Source of the DNA: Comamonadaceae bacterium | GTDB taxonomy: Bacteria > Pseudomonadota > Gammaproteobacteria > Burkholderiales > Burkholderiaceae_C | Length of the DNA: 6,285 nucleotides | Assembly: GCA_024642025.1 (NCBI GenBank) | Contig: JAHEBY010000161.1 | Coordinates: 1-6,285, forward strand | Direction: 5' to 3' | Shown here: positions 1 to 5,047 of the stretch, in pieces | How the letters are laid out: the number at the start of each line of letters is the position of its first letter | Numbering within the stretch: position 1 is the first letter of the stretch | Translations under genes and position numbers: made by a program | Notes under the pieces: model-generated | What the model was told of the DNA's origin: nothing | The model's input: only the letters and a program-made list of their open reading frames with translations | The model's database searches: none

Positions 1-470
1 ACAAAGACCGCATGTAGCACAATGCGCATGAAATCGGGCTGGGTGGTGCAATAAAACCCCAAGCCTGCTGCCTGCAGGCGATCAAAGACGACGTGATGCA
101 CAGCAAACAGGGCCGCACCAAACACAATAATCTTCCAGTCACGGTAAACCAGCAGAAACGCCAAGGTGACGAACACGCCGAAGTGCCATTCAATCATGCC
201 GCGAGCCAGCTGGATATGCAGTGCAATGAAAGAAACCTGCACAAATGTCAGCACATAGCGGCTGAGCGTCGTGCCACGTGCCAAGCCGTAACCTGCGGCG
301 GCAATCACCAGCAGCGCTGCCGACGTGCCAATGGCCAGACTGGAGTCCACGAACTGCACACCAAGAATGAAGCTTGCCAGGGCACTCAAGCCAATGGCAA
401 GCAGCAACACGCGGTCACCTATGGAAGCCAACTTAATCCTGCCCTTGCCTGCGCCAATTGCATCAATCAT
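1..470 (-). CDS. Membrane sensor, N-terminal part; probable methyl-accepting chemotaxis protein (partial)
   Basis: The reading frame starts at ATG 470-468 and stays open to the left edge, giving 156 codons with the C-terminus outside the window. AAAGGA (485-480) lies 9 nt before the start, and an in-frame TAA lies further upstream, so the N-terminus is complete. The visible part is almost all membrane: hydrophobic segments near residues 20-39, 43-62, 72-90, 95-110 and 113-131, with another beginning near 148. Histidines occur in or near the membrane at H85, H96, H125, H126 and H153, with C141. The stretches EWHFGVFVTLAFLLVYRDW and AVHHVVFDRLQAAG resemble the multi-pass sensor module I recall from Burkholderiales chemoreceptors, where a cytoplasmic methyl-accepting signalling domain follows. 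That domain is not visible, so another output such as a GGDEF domain is possible. The membrane-sensor call is firm; the chemotaxis call is an inference. Confidence 0.68.
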   Translation of the reverse strand, partial: MIDAIGAGKGRIKLASIGDRVLLLAIGLSALASFILGVQFVDSSLAIGTSAALLVIAAAGYGLARGTTLSRYVLTFVQVSFIALHIQLARGMIEWHFGVFVTLAFLLVYRDWKIIVFGAALFAVHHVVFDRLQAAGLGFYCTTQPDFMRIVLHAVF

Positions 471-689
471 TTCAAAAATTCCTTTGGTCCGCCCCGTAAC
501 AATGGAGCTAGCCGGTTAGTCTAAAAGTCGACCCTGTTACGCCATACGTCGAAAAGCATGGGGGAAACCCAGCTTTTCACCCACAAGTCAACCATCACCG
601 GCTTCAGCCCAGAGGCAGGCGACTGGATTTGCGGCGTCATTACACTGGGCACTTCCCAATTCACAAAACTTTTCTGGAGACGCATTCAA
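471..689. other. Divergent intergenic region between the chemoreceptor and denD genes
   Basis: These 219 bp separate two divergently transcribed genes and should hold both promoters. I found no convincing -35/-10 pair on either strand. The plus-strand frame from 558 runs into denD but is not convincing as coding sequence: it has no good ribosome binding site and would put 44 extra residues before the Rossmann motif. The main structure is the hairpin at 551-578, listed separately. Confidence 0.6.
551..578. terminator. Strong hairpin, shaped like a bidirectional terminator or leader attenuator
   Basis: GAAAAGC (551-557) pairs with GCTTTTC (572-578), and inside it TGGG (559-562) pairs with CCCA (568-571) around a 5-nt loop. 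Only A558 is unpaired, giving an 11-bp stem. A residues on one side and T residues on the other give the look of a rho-independent terminator readable in both directions, although the T run is only four long. It lies between two divergent genes, where no transcript is expected to end, so it may instead be a leader structure of denD (112 nt before the start codon) or mark a small unannotated transcript. Confidence 0.45.
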
Positions 690-1703
690 ATGAAATTGCT
701 GATTACTGGTGGTGGCGGTTTTGTCGGAGCCCGCCTCGCGCGTGAATTGCTGGCGCGTCGCACGCTTGCAGGACAAACCGTCAAATCCATCGTGCTGGCG
801 GACCAATACGCGCCACCGGCCGACCTGCTGGCAGATGCGCGAGTGCAGCCCTTGACAGGTCCCTTGCTGGACCAATGCGCAGAACTGGGACGAGCCGGTT
901 TTGACGGCGTGTTTCATCTGGCCTCAGCCGTCTCAGGTGAGTGCGAGGCGGATTTTGATTTGGGCATGCGCTCCAATTTGGACAGCACGCGTGCGCTCCT
1001 GGACGCCCTGCGCGCCGGCACACTTGCGGGTGGCACGGCGCCACGCGTGGTGTTTTCCAGCTCGGTGGCGGTGTTTGGCCCGGACGCCGCCGTGCCGCTC
1101 CCCAAGCTTGTGACAGACACTACGCTGCCTGCGCCGCAAACCTCGTATGGCACGCAAAAACTCATTTGCGAGCATCTGGTGGCAGACTACACGCGCAAGG
1201 GTTTCATCGACGGGCGGGCGGCGCGTCTGATGACGGTAACGGTGCGGCCGGGCAAGCCCAACGGGGCCGCGTCGTCGTTTTTCTCGGGCATCATTCGCGA
1301 GCCACTGGCCGGAGTGGAGTCAGTCTGCCCGGTGGATGAAACCGTGTCGCACCCGGTGTCGTCGCCCGCGCGGGCGGTGGAAGGCTTGATCGCCGTGTTT
1401 GAAGCCAGCCGTCAGGCTTATGGAGGTCGCCTAGCACTGAATCTGCCAGCGCTGAACGTGAAGGTGAGCGACATGCTGCAAGCACTGGAAGAAGTGGCAG
1501 GCAGCAAAGTGCGGGCGCGTGTGAAATTTCAGCGCGACGAGCGCATAGCCGGTATTGTGGCGAACTGGCCGTCTGGCGCGACCTCCGTGCGGGCCAACGC
1601 TTTGGGACTGAAGGCCGACTCAAGCTTTGCAGACATCATCCGGCAATACATTGCCGATTGCCGCAAGCTGCCTCAAGGGCAGGAGGCGCTCAAAGGGATG
1701 TAG
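690..1703 (+). CDS. denD: D-erythronate dehydrogenase (DenD-like extended SDR, NAD-dependent epimerase/dehydratase superfamily)
   Basis: This encodes 337 residues, about the usual length for the family. Start ATG 690 is chosen because GGAGA (676-680) precedes it by 9 nt and because the Rossmann motif GGGGFVG (residues 7-13) then sits right at the N-terminus; the frame is open back to 558. Further extended-SDR marks are D38 at the end of the second strand (NAD ribose binding), SSS at 123-125, and the catalytic YxxxK pair Y153/K157 in SYGTQK. The segment RPGKPNGAASSFFSGIIREP (187-206) is the part I associate with DenD proteins. DenD oxidises D-erythronate to 2-oxo-tetronate with NAD; in characterised pathways OtnI, OtnK and OtnC then isomerise, phosphorylate and decarboxylate it. 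None of those partners is in this window, so the substrate is inferred from sequence only. It is a cytoplasmic enzyme, and a different sugar-acid or nucleotide-sugar SDR remains possible. Confidence 0.8.
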   Translation: MKLLITGGGGFVGARLARELLARRTLAGQTVKSIVLADQYAPPADLLADARVQPLTGPLLDQCAELGRAGFDGVFHLASAVSGECEADFDLGMRSNLDSTRALLDALRAGTLAGGTAPRVVFSSSVAVFGPDAAVPLPKLVTDTTLPAPQTSYGTQKLICEHLVADYTRKGFIDGRAARLMTVTVRPGKPNGAASSFFSGIIREPLAGVESVCPVDETVSHPVSSPARAVEGLIAVFEASRQAYGGRLALNLPALNVKVSDMLQALEEVAGSKVRARVKFQRDERIAGIVANWPSGATSVRANALGLKADSSFADIIRQYIADCRKLPQGQEALKGM

Positions 1704-1710
1704 TTCCCTT
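1693..1710. terminator. Small hairpin shared by the two convergent gene ends
   Basis: AAGGGA (1693-1698) and TCCCTT (1705-1710) form a 6-bp stem with a 6-nt loop. The denD stop codon (1701-1703) is in the loop and the last base of the sigma-factor stop codon (1710-1712) is in the right arm. There is no real T run on either side, so as an intrinsic terminator it is weak. It may simply be what fits in the 6 bp separating the two genes. Confidence 0.3.
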
Positions 1711-2222
1711 CAGCACACCAGTTGCGCACGAGCGCGGTGCAGGCGCACGAACAGGTTGGCTTCGCTGATATGCAGCCGCTTGCACACGGTTTCAGACGAT
1801 TCATCCTGCAACACGCGAAACTGCATCACGTCGCGCAGGGCCTGCGGTAAGCCTGCAATGCGTTGCATGGTCTGGCTGAGTATCTGGCGCTGCTCGGCCA
1901 GCTCATCGGGGCGAGGCATTTCGCACTCAATTTGCTGGGCGCCGCCATCTTCCTCGTCTTCGCTCATGTCAAAACTGGCGTAACGGGCGCGCTGGCGAAT
2001 CATGTCGATGATCTTGTTTTTCAAAACTGCGGTGAGCCAGCTGCGCAGGGCAGCCCGGCCACCAAAACTGGCGCGGCCCGAGATGACAGCTTCAAATACG
2101 TCATGAACCGCATCTTCGGCCAGCGCCGGATCCTGCAATTTGCGCTGGGCAAAGCGAACCAGATAGTCCCTATGGCCAATCATGTCAGCCCAGGAAATGG
2201 CGATGTCTGTCGTGTTATTCAT
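1710..2222 (-). CDS. ECF-type RNA polymerase sigma factor
   Basis: This encodes 170 residues. Region 2 spans about residues 15-80: DYLVRFAQRKLQDPALAEDA followed by VHDVFEAV is the core-binding part, and ALRSWLTAVLKNKIIDMIRQ is the promoter -10 recognition helix. An acidic linker (DMSEDEEDGG, 85-94) leads to region 4 (about 112-168), whose helix-turn-helix reads ETVCKRLHISEANLFVRLHR. The protein directs RNA polymerase to a small set of promoters. The start is ATG 2222; only a weak CGGAC precedes it, and M14 is an alternative start. The chain stops four residues after the HRAR segment, which is short for the family. No anti-sigma gene follows, since denD occupies that space on the other strand. 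The gene is divergent from the two-component operon, with 137 bp between start codons, so shared control is possible. The regulon cannot be read from the sequence. Confidence 0.85.
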   Translation of the reverse strand: MNNTTDIAISWADMIGHRDYLVRFAQRKLQDPALAEDAVHDVFEAVISGRASFGGRAALRSWLTAVLKNKIIDMIRQRARYASFDMSEDEEDGGAQQIECEMPRPDELAEQRQILSQTMQRIAGLPQALRDVMQFRVLQDESSETVCKRLHISEANLFVRLHRARAQLVC

Positions 2223-2359
2223 GGTATTGAGTCCGTTTGGTTAGTCGATGGGTAGACTGTGCCGCGCCAAGCTCACACGTTGATCCCGGAAGATCACATT
2301 CAGATAACAATTTGGTCAGCAATTGGTAAGACTCACATCCCGGGCCATGACTTACCATC
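2223..2359. promoter_or_regulatory. Divergent promoter region of the sigma factor and the response regulator
   Basis: This stretch must hold the promoters of both genes. On the plus strand TTGATC (2280-2285) and GATAAC (2303-2308) are 17 nt apart and form a modest sigma-70 candidate (four of six matches each). A dyad TGATC-N6-GATCA (2281-2296) overlaps that -35. Tandem CAATT repeats (2308-2330) sit at the expected transcription start, and a second dyad (2324-2357) runs up to the regulator start codon. I see no clear ECF-type promoter on the minus strand. The promoter assignment is inference; the repeats and dyads are seen directly. Confidence 0.45.
2308..2330 (+). repeat. Tandem CAATT(T)GGT repeats, candidate response-regulator binding site
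   Basis: CAATTTGGTCAG (2308-2319) is followed without a gap by CAATTGGTAAG (2320-2330). The two 11-12 bp units differ by one inserted T and one substitution. OmpR/PhoB-family regulators usually bind head-to-tail half-sites one helical turn apart, which is this geometry, and the repeat ends 29 bp before the start codon of such a regulator. Autoregulation is an inference. Confidence 0.4.
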
Positions 2360-3076
2360 ATGGACATGAAGAGAATCCTCGTTGCAGAAGACCAGACCGA
2401 CATCCGCCATTTGCTGGTGCTGAACCTGCAAAACGCCGGCTATGAGGTCACCGAAGTGGCCGACGGCCTGGCGGCGCTAGCGCGTGAGACCGAGCGCGGG
2501 CACGATCTGCTGGTGCTGGACTTGATGATGCCTGGCATGGACGGGCTTGAGGTGTGCAAAACGCTGCGCGGGCGAGGCTGCAGCACGCCCATTCTGATGC
2601 TCACCGCCAAATCCACCGAACTGGACCGCGTGCTGGGACTGGAGCTCGGAGCGGACGACTACCTGACCAAGCCTTTTTCGCTGGCCGAGCTATTGGCCAG
2701 GGTCAAGGCGCTGCTGCGTCGCGCGGAGCTGTTGCTCGCGGCACAGGCCAACGCACAGAACCAAGCCAGCGGAATCCGTAACGGCGAGCTGGACATTCAG
2801 CCGGTCAAACGCCAGGTGCAACTGCGCGGGGTGCCGCTTGATTTCACAGCCCTGGAGTTTGACTTGTTGCTACATTTTGCGCAGCATCCGGGGCATGTTT
2901 TTTCGCGCACCCAGCTACTCAACGCCGTGTGGGGCTATACGCATGAGGGCTATGAGCACACGGTCACCACGCACATCAATCGCCTGCGCGCCAAGCTGGA
3001 GCCAGACCCTTTGCGGCCTGAGCTCATCCTGACGGTGCGTGGCGCTGGCTACAAAATGCGCGAAGCGCCGCTCTAG
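2360..3076 (+). CDS. Two-component response regulator, OmpR/PhoB type (receiver + winged helix)
   Basis: This encodes 238 residues, typical of the family. The receiver domain covers about 4-120: acidic pocket E10/D11, phospho-acceptor D54 in LVLDLMMPGMDG, T82 in MLTAK, and K104 in TKPF. All active-site residues are present, so it should be phosphorylated, presumably by the kinase encoded just downstream. A short alanine-rich linker (121-138) leads to the DNA-binding winged helix (about 142-234), with typical ALEFDLLLHF, TVTTHINRLRAKLE and VRGAGYKM segments. Two starts are possible, ATG 2360 and ATG 2366; neither has a Shine-Dalgarno sequence, unlike the other genes to its right, so translation may be weak or the message nearly leaderless. 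The gene overlaps or abuts the kinase gene, giving a standard regulator-sensor operon. Target genes are unknown; its own upstream repeats are the best candidate site. Confidence 0.93.
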   Translation: MDMKRILVAEDQTDIRHLLVLNLQNAGYEVTEVADGLAALARETERGHDLLVLDLMMPGMDGLEVCKTLRGRGCSTPILMLTAKSTELDRVLGLELGADDYLTKPFSLAELLARVKALLRRAELLLAAQANAQNQASGIRNGELDIQPVKRQVQLRGVPLDFTALEFDLLLHFAQHPGHVFSRTQLLNAVWGYTHEGYEHTVTTHINRLRAKLEPDPLRPELILTVRGAGYKMREAPL

Positions 3077-4631
3077 GGGCTTGCGCTTGTCTGTCCGCTT
3101 CAAAATTGCCCTGACGATTTTTCTCACCGGTATCCTGACCGCGGTGGGCGTGATCTTCACGGTGGCGTTTGCGTTTGAGCGCTTCGAACACGAAACCACC
3201 TACTACCGCGCCAGCGCCTTCCTGGACCGTGTGGTCACGCTGCACAACGACATGTTCGCCATGCAGGAGCGATTCCCTGACGAGTTCAACGGGTTTTTGC
3301 GCAACCTGGTGCTGTTTGAGCCCGACACGCAGCTCTATCTGCTGGACAACCAGGGCCATGTCATTGCATCGACTGGTGAAGTGCAGTTGGAGAAAGACTT
3401 TAAAGTGAATTTGGGGCCGGTGATTGAGGCCGCGGGCAGCACGCCGATGCCCTATGTGCTGGGTGACGATCCGACGCGCATGGATGTCAGCTCAGTCATA
3501 GCGGCCCGGGCGCTGAGACGCAATCTGATCCGCAACGATTCGTCGGTCTTGGGGTACCTGTATTTGGTATGCCACAAACCCGGGCTTCCGCAGGGGCGCC
3601 TGGACGTCATTCGCAGTGCGTTCGCCCGGCCTGCACTGGTATTGATGCTGGCCATTGTTGCCTTGGCCACGGTGCTGGCCGCCTGGATGACGGCCACAGT
3701 CACCCGGCCACTGGCGCGGTTGACGGACATCGTTGGAAACGTCACAAAGAAGGGCCTTGAGCCACCGTCGGGTAACGCCAGTCTGGCGCAATCAGGGGCC
3801 GATGGCGCGCTGGCCGGGCTTGCGCAGATCTCGGCGAACGACGAGTTTGGTCAGCTCGGCAATGGCATTCGGGCGATGCTAAACACCCTGCGCACCCAAT
3901 GGGGCACGTTGCGCCGGCTGGACCACTTTCGGCGTGAAGGCGTTAGCAACCTGTCGCACGACCTGCGCTCGCCACTGACCGCCACGGCAGCTTGCCTCGA
4001 AACGCTAGAAAACCGCTGGGATGGCAATGACGAGCGGGCTGCTGACCGCCAGCTGGTCACCGTTGCCCTGCGCAACACCCGCAATGCGGCCCGCCTGGTG
4101 CAGTCGCTGGGAGATCTGGCGCAACTGGACGAACCTGAATTCAAGTTGCGCACCGAGGTGATGGACGTTTCCGAGCTGCTCGACGATGTGGCGCTGCGTT
4201 TCGCCGAGCGCGCAGAGCGGCATGGCGTCCGAGTCATCGCCGCCGAGCGACAAGCGATTGCTGCGCCGCCCTGGGTGGCAGTGGATGTGGAACTGTTTGA
4301 GCGCGCGATCGCCAACCTGGTGGACAACGCACTCAAATTTTGCCCGGCGGGAGCCTTGATTGAGCTGGCCGCCGCGCAAATCGGCGAGTCAGTTGAAGTG
4401 ACGGTACGCGACACCGGGCCCGGCATTTCCGCCATGGATTTGCCCCATTTGTTTGACCGCTTCTATCAGAGCCGCCAGGGCGTGGCGCCAGCCACTGGCG
4501 AAGGCGGCAAAGGGCTCGGCCTGGCCATTGTGAAGCGCATTGTTGAGCTGCATGGTGGCACCGTGACCGTGACCAGCGAGCCTGGTAAGGGCACGCAAGT
4601 CGCATTGACCCTGCCGGCCAAGACACGCTGA
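3039..4631 (+). CDS. Membrane sensor histidine kinase, partner of the upstream regulator
   Basis: The longest form has 530 residues. It starts at GTG 3039 inside the regulator gene (38-nt overlap). A likelier start may be TTG 3087, with AGGGG (3075-3079) 7 nt ahead, or TTG 3081; there is no ATG before the first membrane helix. Numbering from GTG: transmembrane helix 1 at about 21-46, a periplasmic sensor at about 47-197, transmembrane helix 2 at about 198-216, and HAMP at about 217-289 with an extra G/A/S-rich insert between its helices. The dimerisation domain has the phospho-accepting H307 in SNLSHDLRSPLT. The ATPase domain has N426/N430 (NLVDNALKF), D458 (DTGPG), LFDRFYQ (471-477), GKGLGLAI (490-497) and GKGTQVAL (517-524). 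All catalytic boxes are intact. The kinase should autophosphorylate and pass phosphate to D54 of the regulator. The periplasmic domain, containing FLRNLVLFEPDTQLYLLD and LGYLYLVC, looks like a PAS/Cache-type fold with an unknown ligand. Confidence 0.92.
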   Translation: MALATKCAKRRSRGLRLSVRFKIALTIFLTGILTAVGVIFTVAFAFERFEHETTYYRASAFLDRVVTLHNDMFAMQERFPDEFNGFLRNLVLFEPDTQLYLLDNQGHVIASTGEVQLEKDFKVNLGPVIEAAGSTPMPYVLGDDPTRMDVSSVIAARALRRNLIRNDSSVLGYLYLVCHKPGLPQGRLDVIRSAFARPALVLMLAIVALATVLAAWMTATVTRPLARLTDIVGNVTKKGLEPPSGNASLAQSGADGALAGLAQISANDEFGQLGNGIRAMLNTLRTQWGTLRRLDHFRREGVSNLSHDLRSPLTATAACLETLENRWDGNDERAADRQLVTVALRNTRNAARLVQSLGDLAQLDEPEFKLRTEVMDVSELLDDVALRFAERAERHGVRVIAAERQAIAAPPWVAVDVELFERAIANLVDNALKFCPAGALIELAAAQIGESVEVTVRDTGPGISAMDLPHLFDRFYQSRQGVAPATGEGGKGLGLAIVKRIVELHGGTVTVTSEPGKGTQVALTLPAKTR

Positions 4632-4658
4632 TTTCGCCTCCTCGACAGGATCGGGCTA

Positions 4659-4717
4659 TTAACCCTAGGGTTAACGTGATTAGGGATAACCCTTAGAATC
4701 TCAATCAGCTGCTGATT
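4659..4717 (+). promoter_or_regulatory. Candidate promoter with three successive palindromes
   Basis: TTAACG (4671-4676) and TAGAAT (4694-4699) are 17 nt apart and make a reasonable sigma-70 promoter for the small gene at 4735. Three dyads overlie it: TTAACCCTAGGGTTAA (4659-4674, a perfect 16-bp palindrome), AGGG-ATAA-CCCT (4682-4693), and AATCAGC-T-GCTGATT (4703-4717). Their centres are 21 and 22.5 bp apart, about two helical turns, so they face the same side of the DNA. This arrangement fits cooperative binding of a dimeric repressor, though the third dyad has a different sequence. The first could also fold as a weak hairpin after the kinase gene. Confidence 0.45.
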
Positions 4718-4734
4718 ATTTTTAAGGAGTTTCC

Positions 4735-4917
4735 ATGACTACAACCACCAGCCCCCGATTCCACGCGCCCGTATCCGGTCAAATCGGCGAAGCCTTTGCC
4801 CAACTGGGCCGCGAAGTCCTGGAGCTCGCCAAGGCACTGATTCAGCCCGGCAAATTCATCTTGGAAGTTGAGCAGATGCGGGCCAAACAACTCGCCGCGC
4901 AACCTCGCAAAGTCTGA
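4735..4917 (+). CDS. Small hypothetical protein, 60 residues
   Basis: I do not recognise this protein with certainty. Its reality is supported by a strong Shine-Dalgarno sequence, AAGGAG (4724-4729), 5 nt before ATG 4735, by a candidate promoter upstream, and by its place in a gap between two same-strand genes. The first ten or so residues are polar (MTTTTSPRFH). Residues 13-36 and 40-54 (QIGEAFAQLGREVLELAKAL; FILEVEQMRAKQLAA) look like two amphipathic helices split by QPG. There is no signal peptide, membrane segment or cysteine, so it is probably a soluble cytoplasmic helical-hairpin protein, perhaps a partner of a larger one. It follows the kinase gene by 103 bp and could be controlled by the two-component system; that is inference. 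Confidence 0.7.
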   Translation: MTTTTSPRFHAPVSGQIGEAFAQLGREVLELAKALIQPGKFILEVEQMRAKQLAAQPRKV

Positions 4918-4963
4918 AATCCCTGCCACGGCCTGGATGGCCTTTAGCGCCCCTGGGCATTGA

Positions 4964-5016
4964 CCCTTGGCCAAGGGCGGCTCAATTGCGTATCATGCAA
5001 TTACATTTGTACAAAT
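4964..5016 (+). promoter_or_regulatory. Candidate promoter and palindromes ahead of the DUF3014 gene
   Basis: TTGGCC (4968-4973) and TATCAT (4991-4996) are 17 nt apart and resemble a sigma-70 promoter (four and five of six matches). A perfect 14-bp palindrome CCCTTGGCCAAGGG (4964-4977) covers the -35; as RNA it could also fold into a short hairpin ending the upstream small gene. A perfect 12-bp palindrome ATTTGTACAAAT (5005-5016) lies at the expected transcription start, where a bound protein would block initiation. A shorter dyad TTGC-N7-GCAA (4986-5000) overlaps the -10. The palindromes are seen directly; their use as operators is inference. Confidence 0.4.
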
Positions 5017-5047
5017 TGAAATGCTGATTGCGCGTTGAGGAGGTTTC

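Noticed and set aside
93..524. Plus-strand frame of 143 codons at the left edge
   Set aside because: It is antisense to the membrane sensor, which has a good ribosome binding site and clear membrane helices; the plus-strand product is unstructured and Gln/His/Asn-rich.
558..689. N-terminal extension of denD by 44 residues from ATG 558
   Set aside because: No good ribosome binding site; ATG 558 lies in the loop side of a hairpin; the family's Rossmann motif belongs at the very N-terminus, which fits ATG 690 with GGAGA ahead.
2280..2297. FNR/CRP-like box TTGAT...ATCAC
   Set aside because: The half-sites are 8 bp apart, whereas an FNR box has 4 bp between them, and the CRP half-site TGTGA is missing on the left.
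3851..4435. Minus-strand open frame of 194 codons opposite the histidine kinase
   Set aside because: Its product is Ser/Arg/Ala-rich low-complexity sequence, a typical antisense shadow of a GC-rich kinase gene.
4681..4698. Resemblance to the I-SceI homing endonuclease site (TAGGGATAAC)
   Set aside because: Only the first 10 of 18 bases match; the rest differs, and the stretch is explained as part of the AGGG-ATAA-CCCT dyad.
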